10,983 nucleotides of DNA from Candidatus Saccharimonadota bacterium. GTDB lineage: Bacteria > Patescibacteriota > Saccharimonadia > UBA4664. Under the pieces are notes generated by a model, which worked only from the letters and a program-made list of their open reading frames with translations, was not told the DNA's origin and searched no databases. This document shows positions 1-5,464 of the stretch, piece by piece. The DNA lies in contig JARIHM010000158.1 of NCBI GenBank assembly GCA_029288275.1, positions 1 to 10,983 on the forward strand, read 5' to 3'. Position numbers and translations under genes: made by a program. Position 1 is the stretch's first letter. Each line of letters opens with the position of its first letter.

Positions 1-45
1 CAGCAGGATGAGGGCCGCGGCCCGACGGATCAACAAAGTTCGCAT
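1..45 (-). CDS. Start of an unknown leftward gene with signal-like N-terminus (partial)
   Basis: Only the first 15 codons are present: MRTLLIRRAAALILL. They open with ATG at 43-45 on the minus strand and run in frame to the window edge. A GAGGA ribosome binding site (complement of 50-54) sits four bases upstream. Two arginines followed by a hydrophobic Ala/Leu/Ile run look like the start of a signal peptide or a membrane anchor, so an exported or membrane protein is likely. It diverges from the AraC-type regulator, which could control it. Function cannot be told from this fragment. Confidence 0.6.
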   Translation of the reverse strand, partial: MRTLLIRRAAALILL

Positions 46-75
46 TCCGTCCTCACGGTGGTAGGGAATGTACGC

Positions 76-90
76 TGCGGCTAGGCCGCA
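76..90. promoter_or_regulatory. Inverted repeat between divergent genes, possible operator
   Basis: TGCGGC and GCCGCA form perfect 6-base arms around TAG. The repeat lies between the start of the leftward partial gene and the AraC-type regulator gene, where an operator for divergent control would be expected. A -10-like GATAAT lies just downstream at 108-113 on the plus strand but has no convincing -35. The repeat could also fold in the leader of the leftward gene. Confidence 0.35.
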
Positions 91-148
91 TTGGTTCTGT
101 ATTGTACGATAATCTTTGAAAAACGCAACAAGGTTAGATTATTCGACA

Positions 149-901
149 ATGCCATTATTACCTTACCAAGAATCAATACCTCCAGCTCCCCTCGCATCAT
201 GGGCTGAAGCCCTTTGGCATAGTTCGGTTGATCGTGCAGGAACACTCCGGCTTTTGCCTTCGGCGAGCATGCAGCTCCTCGCCTACGCGAACCAGTATGG
301 TCGCGGTCTGGCGATTATTGGTCCCATGAGCAGATTCCAGCTAACCAAGGTGCGGGCGGGGGAGAGCTTTTTCGGTGTCCGGCTCTGCGTGGGTACACGC
401 ATTGTCATGACAGGACTGGATAGTGCCGCTATGAAGGATGCTCGGATATTTGGCTCGGAGCTGGTCTGCCCGCCGATTACGGCCTTTGAAACCGCTTGGG
501 CTGCCTCGACCGAGGCAATTCGGCTCGACCTGTTGGCGCAACTAACCCTGGCACTCATTGAACAAAACTACCTCACCCGTGATCCACTGGTTGACCGTTT
601 TATTAGTCGCGCCCGAGCGGCCAACGGCGATGATACGATTGAGCGGCTAGCGGCCGGCATTTCGTTGAGTGAGCGTCAGCTGCGGCGCCGATTTGAGAGC
701 TACGCGGGGATGACTCCAAAAACCTTCCTGAAACTCTGCCGCCAGCAAGCTGCCGTAAGGGAGCTCAAGCGGTCGACTGGTACCATTGCCTCTATCGCGG
801 CAGCCTATGGGTATAGCGATCAGGCTCATTTTAGTAATGAATTTCGCGATCTTATTGGCGTGACGCCCCTGACGCTTGATGATGAGCTAACGCTCGAATA
901 A
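149..901 (+). CDS. AraC-family transcriptional regulator
   Basis: This is a DNA-binding regulator of 250 residues from ATG 149. The C-terminal third carries the two helix-turn-helix units of AraC/XylS proteins. The first is around residues 162-190 (ISLSERQLRRRFESYAGMTP) and the second around 211-240, with the family signature GYSDQAHFSNEFR followed by GVTP. The N-terminal part resembles the variable sensing domain of small AraC regulators; its ligand is unknown. The frame is open back to a TTG at 116, but that TTG has no ribosome binding site and lies at the expected start of a transcript from the weak GATAAT at 108-113, so ATG 149 is preferred. A weak AAGG at 129-132 is rather distant. The DJ-1/PfpI gene follows 87 bases on in the same direction and is the obvious candidate target, with the divergent gene at the left edge as another. 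Confidence 0.88.
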   Translation: MPLLPYQESIPPAPLASWAEALWHSSVDRAGTLRLLPSASMQLLAYANQYGRGLAIIGPMSRFQLTKVRAGESFFGVRLCVGTRIVMTGLDSAAMKDARIFGSELVCPPITAFETAWAASTEAIRLDLLAQLTLALIEQNYLTRDPLVDRFISRARAANGDDTIERLAAGISLSERQLRRRFESYAGMTPKTFLKLCRQQAAVRELKRSTGTIASIAAAYGYSDQAHFSNEFRDLIGVTPLTLDDELTLE

Positions 902-934
902 GTCCTATGCGCAGATTGGCCGTTTTTTACAATG

Positions 935-944
935 AGCAATTGCT
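935..944. promoter_or_regulatory. Short palindrome upstream of the DJ-1/PfpI gene
   Basis: AGCAATTGCT is a perfect 10-base palindrome in the 87-base gap between the AraC-type gene and the DJ-1/PfpI gene. It lies just after a -10-like TACAAT (928-933). It could be a binding site, but a palindrome this short may be chance. Confidence 0.2.
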
Positions 945-988
945 TGGTCCCGATATGCTAGATGTATCACGAATGAACGGAGACCATT

Positions 989-1627
989 ATGAACAAAACC
1001 ATCTATCTTTACGTTCTGCCTGCCATGGCCGACTGGGAGCCCGGCCAGGCCGTAGCCGAGTTGCGCAGTGGCCGCTTCTTTACGGTGGCGGATCGGTTCC
1101 AGATCAAAACTGTGGCGCTCACCAAGGAGCCTGTCACGACTATGGGTGGCGTCACGATCATGCCAGACTGTAGTATTGATGAGGTTGTGTCTGATGATGC
1201 AGCGCTGCTGATCCTTCCTGGCAGCGATGACTGGCAGCAGCCGCAGCATGAGGCGGCACTCAAGCTGGCTCAGCGATTCCTGAGCGCCAACGTGCGTGTC
1301 GCGGCGATTTGCGGCGCAGTTGAGGCCATGGCTAAGGCTGGTATGCTTGATCGGGCGAAACATACGGCTACGAGCCTGGACTATCTCAAGATGTCATTCC
1401 CAACCTACCATGGCGAGGCTCACTTTCAGCATGAGCTGGCCTGTGCCGATGGACATTTGATCACCGCAGGCTCAACAGCACCAGTTGAGTTTGCTAAGGC
1501 TATCCTGGCGGCGCTTCAGGTGATGTCGCCAGAAGCGCTGGAGCATTGGTATGGCTTTTATGGCCAGCACGATGAGGCCTCGCTGATGAAGCTGTTTGGC
1601 GTGCTGCAGGCCGCGCGGCAACAGTAA
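989..1627 (+). CDS. DJ-1/PfpI family protein (type 1 glutamine amidotransferase-like)
   Basis: The product is a cytosolic protein of 212 residues with the DJ-1/ThiJ/PfpI alpha/beta fold. The nucleophile elbow is AAICGAVEAMA, with the reactive cysteine at residue 108. An acidic partner is expected near the N-terminus, and Glu17 in the DWEPG segment fits that place. LLILPGSDDW (about 73-82) is the usual strand and loop before the cysteine helix. Members act as deglycases, glyoxalase-like enzymes, amidases or chaperones, so the exact reaction cannot be fixed from sequence. The ATG has GGAG at 979-982, six bases upstream. It lies downstream of the AraC-type gene and 28 bases before the DUF2277 gene, so a regulated response to reactive carbonyl or similar stress is plausible but inferred. 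Confidence 0.88.
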   Translation: MNKTIYLYVLPAMADWEPGQAVAELRSGRFFTVADRFQIKTVALTKEPVTTMGGVTIMPDCSIDEVVSDDAALLILPGSDDWQQPQHEAALKLAQRFLSANVRVAAICGAVEAMAKAGMLDRAKHTATSLDYLKMSFPTYHGEAHFQHELACADGHLITAGSTAPVEFAKAILAALQVMSPEALEHWYGFYGQHDEASLMKLFGVLQAARQQ

Positions 1628-1655
1628 CCCTAATTATTGTAGGAGAATAGGCACT

Positions 1656-1922
1656 ATGTGTCGTAACATCAAACCGCTCTTTAACTTTGATCCACTGGCT
1701 ACTGACGAAGAGATCCATGATGCTGCGCTTCAATTTGTGCGCAAATTATCTGGTTTTCATCACCCTTCGCAGGCTAATGAGGCGGTCTTCGAGGTAGGCG
1801 TTCATGAAGTGGCCGCGGCCGCTCACCGTCTCTTGGACGGGCTCGTTACGGACGCTCACACTAAAAATCGCGAGGTAGAGGCCGCTAAGGCCAAAGCCAG
1901 AAATGCTAAACGATTTGGCTAG
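1656..1922 (+). CDS. DUF2277 family small protein
   Basis: This is a protein of 88 residues matching the DUF2277 pattern from end to end. It opens with MCRNIKPLFNF, has a central VRKLSGFHHPSQANEAVFE, and ends with a basic KAKARNAKRFG tail. The biochemical role of the family is not established. The start is ATG 1656, with AGGAG at 1641-1645. The frame extends upstream to 1596 but overlaps the DJ-1/PfpI gene, has no ribosome binding site there, and MCRNI is the family's usual N-terminus. It probably shares a transcript with the DJ-1/PfpI gene, since the gap is 28 bases. A terminator-like hairpin lies about 95 bases downstream. Confidence 0.9.
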   Translation: MCRNIKPLFNFDPLATDEEIHDAALQFVRKLSGFHHPSQANEAVFEVGVHEVAAAAHRLLDGLVTDAHTKNREVEAAKAKARNAKRFG

Positions 1923-1934
1923 GGCCCGGCCCCC

Positions 1935-2036
1935 TTATCTATCTACGGTGATCCTGGGATCCCATGCTATTTCCCATAAGTGCCCATCAGGAGCTTTGAA
2001 GTAGCCAGAATATACGCCCCACGGACGAGTGGGGTC
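1935..2036 (-). pseudogene. C-terminal remnant of a VOC/glyoxalase-family gene
   Basis: Read on the minus strand, this stretch gives 33 residues and a TAA stop, including RPWGVYSGYFKAPDGHLWEI followed by AWDP. WG-YSGYF-DPDGHLWE-A is the typical C-terminal strand and metal-ligand region (the Glu of LWE) of vicinal oxygen chelate (VOC) enzymes, which are usually about 120-140 residues long. The N-terminal three quarters are missing, because the exporter permease gene ends at 2058 immediately upstream. There is no start codon or ribosome binding site. The simplest reading is a deletion or insertion that left only the tail. A single-frame match of this quality is unlikely by chance. Confidence 0.7.
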
Positions 2037-2040
2037 TTTT
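2017..2040 (+). terminator. Rho-independent terminator-like hairpin after the DUF2277 gene
   Basis: CCCCAC (2017-2022) pairs with GTGGGG (2029-2034) around a six-base loop, followed by TCTTTT. It could end the AraC/DJ-1/DUF2277 transcript. It lies inside the VOC remnant, so its arms were originally coding sequence on the other strand. Confidence 0.5.
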
Positions 2041-2057
2041 CCCCGAAGTGGACCCTC

Positions 2058-2831
2058 TTAACTCGCAACCGCCACTGTTTTTCTCTTGTATAGCCGGATA
2101 GATAACACATACATTACCACTAAAATACCGGCACTCCAGGCAAACGCAAGCCAGACTTTATCACCTGCCGCGCCGCTTGTGAGTAATGACCGCATGGTTT
2201 CGATGATGGGAGTAAGTGGCTGATTTTCAGCAAAACCACGCAGGAGCGGCGTCATAGACGAAGTGGGAACAAAGGAGGGGCTAAGGAAAATAAGGAACAT
2301 CAGAATGTAGCTAAATGCGCCAGCTCCTTCGGCTGATTTTGCCTGCAGACCAAAGTAGATTGCCATCCAGGTCATCGCAAGCGTAAAGAGCGTCAGCAAA
2401 CCGGCAAACAATAGCCATTCAGACAGCCCTGCGCTGGTGCGAAAACCCACTACAAAGGCTACGGCTAGCACGAGTAACGACGAGAACAAGTTAGACAGCG
2501 TGGACGATGCTGCCTGTCCGCTGAGAATAGACGAGGGAGCAACTGGCATCGTCCGGAAACGATTAATGATGCCCTTTTGGATGTCTGTGTTTAATCGGAA
2601 AGCTGCGTAAGCAATACCGCTTATCACCGTCATAATGATGATCCCTGGCGCGATAAAGTCCACGTAACTGACAGAACCCGTTTGCTGGCCCAGAGCGCCG
2701 CCAAGGACATACACAAACATCAAAAGCATCGCGATTGGTGTTAGCACTACCGTAATAATGGTGTCGGGGCTACGGACGATATGCCGTAAGCTCCGGCGCG
2801 TCATCGTCCAGGTATCTTTGATGGTTTGCAT
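2058..2831 (-). CDS. ABC-2 type transporter permease (DrrB-like)
   Basis: This 257-residue membrane protein is the transport channel of an ABC exporter. Six hydrophobic segments are visible at about 24-46, 57-78, 113-130, 138-161, 172-190 and 226-247. Between the last two lies the ABC-2 signature region FLSPSFVPTSSMTPLLRGF, followed by ENQPLTPIIE. DrrB-type permeases pair with DrrA-type ATPases to export drugs or lipids; the substrate here is unknown. Its ATG directly abuts the TAA of the ATPase gene, and a strong AAGGAGG lies inside the ATPase's last codons (complement of 2840-2846), so translation is probably coupled. It is the last gene of the leftward operon, and no clear terminator is seen after it. 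Confidence 0.9.
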   Translation of the reverse strand: MQTIKDTWTMTRRSLRHIVRSPDTIITVVLTPIAMLLMFVYVLGGALGQQTGSVSYVDFIAPGIIIMTVISGIAYAAFRLNTDIQKGIINRFRTMPVAPSSILSGQAASSTLSNLFSSLLVLAVAFVVGFRTSAGLSEWLLFAGLLTLFTLAMTWMAIYFGLQAKSAEGAGAFSYILMFLIFLSPSFVPTSSMTPLLRGFAENQPLTPIIETMRSLLTSGAAGDKVWLAFAWSAGILVVMYVLSIRLYKRKTVAVAS

Positions 2832-3764
2832 TTAGTTTTCCTCCTTTGTACTACCAGTAAGTTTGAAGAAGACGTCGTCAAGCGTGGGGATTTGCTGCGA
2901 GAAATTCGTTGGCTCCAGCTTTGCGTCGCGGAGGCGGACGAAGAGTTCGACAAGGTGCGTAACGCTGCCATCTGTGGTAATCGTCAAAGTCAGATCGTCT
3001 CCCGAGGTGACTGCATAGTCTTTCTTGAGCACGGCTTGAGCAGCCTTAAACTGTGATTCGCCGGGGAACGTCAGTTTGATCAGGCCTCCTGGAACCAGTT
3101 TTTTGAGCTCGGCAGAGGTGCCTTTGGCAACGATTGTGCCTTGGTGCAAGAGAGCGATGGTATCGGCCAGTTCGTCAGCTTCCTCTAGATATTGGGTAGT
3201 GAGGAACACGGTTGTGCCGCGTTTGGCGAGTGCTTGGATCGTCTGCCACATCTTATTGCGAGCTTCTGGGTCCAGGCCAGTGGTTGGCTCATCCAAAAAG
3301 ATGATCGCCGGGCTGCCGATCAAACTCATCGCGATGTCTAGCCGGCGGCGCATACCACCTGAGAAGGTTACCACCCGGCGATCTGCCGCATCGACAAGAT
3401 CAAACTCTTTGAGCAAGTCGGTAGCGGTTTTAGCTGAGTCCGTTACATGGCGCAGATCACCGATAAGCTCCAAATTCTCGCGCGCAGATAGCATGTCGTC
3501 CACTGCTGCGAACTGGCCCGTTAGGCTAATGCTCTGTCGTACGCGCTCGGCCTCTTTTGTGACATCAAAGCCGTTAACGGCGGCCTCACCACCATCTGCC
3601 GTCATAAGCGTGGTCAAGATATTGATCGTCGTGGTCTTGCCCGCGCCGTTGCTGCCGAGCAGAGCAAAGATGGTTCCGCGGTCTACGGTAAAATCGACGC
3701 CCTTAAGGACGGAATTTTCCTTAAATGCTTTCGTTAATCCACGTACTACTATGGCCGGTTTCAT
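2832..3764 (-). CDS. ABC transporter ATP-binding protein (DrrA-like)
   Basis: This 310-residue ATPase energises the DrrB-like permease encoded next to it. Visible motifs are Walker A GSNGAGKTT (37-45), Q-loop Gln84, signature FSGGM (134-138) and Walker B IIFLDEP with Asp158 and Glu159, followed by TTGLDP. The switch position reads TTQYLEEAD, with Gln191 in place of the usual His. This Gln is known in the DrrA group and is not a sign of decay. A C-terminal extension ends in TLDDVFFKLTG, matching the LDEVF-type motif of DrrA C-terminal domains. ATG 3764 has AAGGAG nearby and starts three bases after the repressor gene's stop. Drug or lipid export is the family role; the substrate is not readable. 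Confidence 0.93.
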   Translation of the reverse strand: MKPAIVVRGLTKAFKENSVLKGVDFTVDRGTIFALLGSNGAGKTTTINILTTLMTADGGEAAVNGFDVTKEAERVRQSISLTGQFAAVDDMLSARENLELIGDLRHVTDSAKTATDLLKEFDLVDAADRRVVTFSGGMRRRLDIAMSLIGSPAIIFLDEPTTGLDPEARNKMWQTIQALAKRGTTVFLTTQYLEEADELADTIALLHQGTIVAKGTSAELKKLVPGGLIKLTFPGESQFKAAQAVLKKDYAVTSGDDLTLTITTDGSVTHLVELFVRLRDAKLEPTNFSQQIPTLDDVFFKLTGSTKEEN

Positions 3765-3767
3765 CTT

Positions 3768-4250
3768 TTACTCCTTACCTTTAGGGCTTACTTGCTTGCG
3801 ATACTCGTTCCATTCCTCATATAACTGCGGCAGCCGCACCGCCAGAAAGTCTCCCAGAGAAGCAGTAGCTTCAAGCGCCTGGCGCCGCTCTGGCGAAGCG
3901 TCCTTAAGGAGCTCCAAACCTTCGCGCGCTAGGTTCGCCATTTCGCGGTATTCGCTTGGATCGAAGCCGGTGTTTGCTTGACTGATATCGTTGAGGCTCA
4001 CCAGATCGGCTCGAGTGCCAGCTGGCCGGGTGCGCGTGATGAGCTTCTGCGTCTCCAGTATCTTAAGCGCATTGTTGATCGCGCTGCGACTGGTGAGCAG
4101 GTTTTCGGCGATATCATTGATTGACTGCTCCATTGGTTCGCAGACCGACAGATAACCGATGACGCGGCCTGTAACGGGCGGATAGCCGTATCGCTGGGCG
4201 AGTGAGCGGCCCATATGATCGGCGTAAATAAGTATGTTATCTCTATTCAT
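3768..4250 (-). CDS. GbsR/MarR-like winged-helix repressor of the exporter operon
   Basis: The product is a 160-residue transcription regulator. Residues about 43-66 form a helix-turn-helix (SINDIAENLLTSRSAINNAL), followed by a wing around 68-85. The C-terminal part is mostly helical and probably dimerises. The layout and the LTSRSAINNALKILE recognition segment resemble GbsR-type MarR relatives, which often sit first in an operon with a transporter and repress it. It is followed after three bases by the ATPase gene. A large palindrome lies 27-50 bases upstream and is its likely operator. ATG 4250 has no ribosome binding site. A TATATT at 4258-4263 (minus) would start transcripts close to the ATG, so a leaderless message is possible. 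Confidence 0.85.
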   Translation of the reverse strand: MNRDNILIYADHMGRSLAQRYGYPPVTGRVIGYLSVCEPMEQSINDIAENLLTSRSAINNALKILETQKLITRTRPAGTRADLVSLNDISQANTGFDPSEYREMANLAREGLELLKDASPERRQALEATASLGDFLAVRLPQLYEEWNEYRKQVSPKGKE

Positions 4251-4257
4251 GTCATGT

Positions 4258-4263
4258 AATATA
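4258..4263 (-). promoter_or_regulatory. Candidate -10 element for the repressor-exporter operon
   Basis: TATATT on the minus strand lies eight bases before ATG 4250. No good -35 is found; a TTGTGT about 18 bases upstream overlaps the palindrome. The position would give a leaderless or nearly leaderless transcript. Confidence 0.35.
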
Positions 4264-4264
4264 G

Positions 4265-4312
4265 CACAAATATATCAAATAACACAAATTTGTGTTATTT
4301 TATTTTTTTGTG
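4265..4312. promoter_or_regulatory. Nested palindromic operator of the GbsR/MarR-like repressor
   Basis: The core is a perfect 24-bp palindrome at 4277-4300, with arms AAATAACACAAA and TTTGTGTTATTT. Further half-sites lie outside it: CACAAA at 4265-4270 and TTTGTG at 4307-4312, each exactly 18 bases from the matching core half-site, so all four are symmetric about 4288.5. This suits two or more repressor dimers bound side by side. It is immediately upstream of the repressor-exporter operon and next to its likely -10, so autoregulation is the natural inference. Confidence 0.8.
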
Positions 4313-4354
4313 TAGATTATGCTCAAAAGGCCGTAAAAAGAAGGTTCCGCACAG

Positions 4355-4377
4355 AAAAGAGGCTGGCTAGCCCTTTT
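4355..4377. terminator. Terminator-like hairpin in a divergent gap
   Basis: AAAAG plus GGCT pairs with AGCC plus CTTTT around a GGCT loop, with one bulged A. The A-run on one side and T-run on the other could stop transcription either way. It lies between divergent genes with no gene ending into it. It may act as an insulator or leader attenuator, or be a relic. Confidence 0.35.
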
Positions 4378-4452
4378 CAGGGATGCGTTACTGATCCAGC
4401 GACGAAGTAGCTATGCACCCAAATCCCGCCTACTTCATCGACTTATCACGCT

Positions 4453-4464
4453 ATTTGTGTTATT
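4453..4464 (+). promoter_or_regulatory. Isolated copy of the exporter operator half-site
   Basis: ATTTGTGTTATT is identical over 12 bases to 4288-4299, the right half of the large palindrome. It lies 36 bases before the GTG (4500) preferred as start of the small CxxC gene, which is promoter territory. It suggests that the same repressor may touch this gene, directly or by looping across 165 bp. Confidence 0.4.
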
Positions 4465-4499
4465 GTATGGATCATTGTTCCTCTTCCGAAGGAGTATCG

Positions 4500-4778
4500 G
4501 TGGAATGTAGACACTGCGGCTGGCACAGCATGAACGAGTGGCGTATTAAATTTGGAGGGGAATGTGGCACTCTAGAAGAAGCTAAAGCGCTTGAAACACA
4601 AGCCAGAAAAGCCGCTAGCAGGATGAAGGGGCGGCCAAGAGCAAAAGTCTATATTGTCGGCAGGGCAGTCCTTGTAGAGCTGAAATATTCAAGGGGAACA
4701 ATTGATAGGGAGTACAAGGTCGCCGACACCCAATCTATCGCCGGCTTGGTAATCGCCGAATTTAATCGAAAGTTCTAG
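4500..4778 (+). CDS. Small unknown protein with N-terminal CxxC motif
   Basis: I do not recognise this protein of 92 residues. It opens with MECRHCGWH, a C-x2-C-G-x-H knuckle that could bind zinc. An Ala/Lys/Glu-rich helix (about 24-42) and an alternating hydrophobic stretch (KVYIVGRAVLVELKY) follow, giving a plausible small alpha/beta fold. The frame is open back to an ATG at 4413, which has no ribosome binding site. GTG 4500 has AAGGAG at 4489-4494, five bases upstream, and the longer version would cover the operator-like repeat at 4453-4464, so GTG 4500 is preferred. A hairpin with a T-run follows at 4821-4853, so it is probably transcribed alone. Confidence 0.65.
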   Translation: MECRHCGWHSMNEWRIKFGGECGTLEEAKALETQARKAASRMKGRPRAKVYIVGRAVLVELKYSRGTIDREYKVADTQSIAGLVIAEFNRKF

Positions 4779-4779
4779 C

Positions 4780-4799
4780 TACACTCAAGCTCGAGTGTA
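4780..4799 (+). repeat. Hairpin just after the small CxxC gene
   Basis: TACACTC and GAGTGTA form perfect 7-base arms around AAGCTC, starting two bases after the stop codon. There is no T-run. It may protect the 3' end of the message ahead of the terminator at 4821. Confidence 0.35.
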
Positions 4800-4820
4800 C
4801 GTCCACGCCTCTTTGGCCCC

Positions 4821-4853
4821 GCCCTGTCGACAACGCTATCGGCAGGGCTTTTT
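4821..4853 (+). terminator. Rho-independent terminator of the small CxxC gene
   Basis: GCCCTGTCGA pairs with TCGGCAGGGC (one G-U pair) around an eight-base loop and is followed by TTTTT. It lies 42 bases after the CxxC gene's stop and fits as its terminator. Confidence 0.8.
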
Positions 4854-4903
4854 GCTTATGTATGATGCAATAATTTCTGGTGATCGCAGCGCGCCAGGGC
4901 AAA

Positions 4904-4993
4904 GACACAGGAGAACAAGGTGGGCCTAGTCGTACTAAACCTCCCGCCTTGCAGTCCCTTGTGTCCTCCGTCCCAACTAGAGCGGGGACTTTT
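4904..4993 (+). ncRNA. Candidate structured small RNA with terminator
   Basis: No gene is visible here, but the plus strand folds strongly. GACACA (4904-4909) pairs with TGTGTC (4960-4965), enclosing a 9-base stem CAAGGTGGG (4916-4924) with CCCGCCTTG (4943-4951) that has one G-U pair. Its apical part contains TAGT and ACTA arms. A second hairpin, GTCCC (4970-4974) with GGGAC (4985-4989), is followed by TTTT, as in a terminator. ACAAGG (4915-4920) could instead pair with CCTTGT (4957-4962), which excludes the outer stem. This is somewhat like a T-box antiterminator, but the usual T-box sequence and upstream stems are missing. No clear promoter precedes it, so it may come from readthrough. Confidence 0.35.
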
Positions 4994-5001
4994 AACATAG
5001 C

Positions 5002-5030
5002 TTGCAAAAGTGACAATTTTTATGTATAAT
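5002..5030 (+). promoter_or_regulatory. Sigma70-type promoter of the small basic protein gene
   Basis: The -35 TTGCAA (5002-5007) and a perfect -10 TATAAT (5025-5030) are 17 bases apart. Transcription would start near 5037, leaving a leader of about 28 bases with AAGGAG at 5054-5059. Confidence 0.85.
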
Positions 5031-5064
5031 TTGGCACGCAGAATCTCAACCCCAAGGAGAGATC

Positions 5065-5316
5065 GTGGCCACTAGCGGAAAATGGTGGATCAAGTATCGC
5101 ATCGTAAAGCTGATACCAAAGGGCAACGGCTTTACGAACGGCAAGGCCACTGAAACTGGAAGGCTCGAAGCTGACACGTTCGATGAGCTACAGCGCCGGC
5201 TGAAGGGCGTCTATGACACGAAGGTGCGGGGCAAGCTACTGTCCCTTGATCATGGAGGTTTTGCCAACGCGCCGAGTGGAAGACGCCGCGACCGTCGTCG
5301 CATATCAGCGGGGTAG
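5065..5316 (+). CDS. Small basic protein of unknown function
   Basis: The protein has 83 residues and I do not recognise it. It begins MATSGKWWIKYRIVKLIPKG, an aromatic and basic strand-like start. An amphipathic stretch, DTFDELQRRLKGVY, follows in the middle, and the end is very basic (SGRRRDRRRISAG). The charge suggests nucleic-acid contact, but that is only a guess. The GTG start is secured by AAGGAG at 5054-5059 and by the near-consensus promoter just upstream. A long perfect hairpin follows 12 bases after the stop. It is monocistronic, with strong signals on both sides, so it is very likely expressed. Confidence 0.75.
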   Translation: MATSGKWWIKYRIVKLIPKGNGFTNGKATETGRLEADTFDELQRRLKGVYDTKVRGKLLSLDHGGFANAPSGRRRDRRRISAG

Positions 5317-5328
5317 TTTCTCTTGACA

Positions 5329-5380
5329 ATCTGTACGAAGCTCAAGGTTATTTCACTTGAGCTTCGTACAGATATTTTGT
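5329..5380 (+). terminator. Long perfect hairpin after the small basic protein gene
   Basis: ATCTGTACGAAGCTCAAG (5329-5346) and its exact reverse complement (5356-5373) form an 18-bp stem around a nine-base loop, followed by ATTTTGT and more T-rich sequence. It is probably the gene's terminator, though the stem is unusually long. A consensus TTGACA (5323-5328) abuts it but has no matching -10. Confidence 0.75.
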
Positions 5381-5394
5381 TTTCTGACGGCTGC

Positions 5395-5433
5395 AAAAAA
5401 AGAGACCCTGCCGGGGCAGAGGTCTCTTTTTTG
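5395..5433. terminator. Bidirectional terminator between the small gene and tRNA-Glu
   Basis: An A-run plus GAGACC pairs with GGTCTC plus a T-run (12 base pairs). Inside it CTGC and GCAG arms extend the stem, with one bulged A. Runs of A and T on both sides allow termination in both directions: the tRNA transcript leftward and readthrough from the small gene rightward. Confidence 0.85.
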
Positions 5434-5464
5434 TATTATGGCTTTAATAAGCCGGAACAATTCC

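Noticed and set aside
12..23. Perfect palindrome GGGCCGCGGCCC
   Set aside because: It lies inside the coding start of the leftward gene and encodes the Arg/Ala run, so it is probably incidental.
1596..1655. N-terminal extension of the DUF2277 gene
   Set aside because: It overlaps the DJ-1/PfpI gene and has no ribosome binding site; the family starts at MCRNI.
3076..3981. Long rightward frame of 301 residues
   Set aside because: It is antisense to the ABC ATPase and repressor genes and is Ser/Arg-rich, a shadow of real coding on the other strand.
4904..4993. T-box riboswitch
   Set aside because: ACAAGGTGG and CCTTGT recall a T-box antiterminator, but the conserved ACCGCG part and a specifier stem are absent, and no aminoacyl-tRNA synthetase or amino-acid gene follows.
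4762..5016. Leftward 84-residue frame across the structured gap
   Set aside because: It runs through the terminator and structured region, has no ribosome binding site, and its composition does not look like a protein.
5323..5352. Promoter from the consensus TTGACA at 5323-5328
   Set aside because: No acceptable -10 lies 16-18 bases downstream; the best match (GTTATT) has three of six consensus bases and falls in the hairpin loop.
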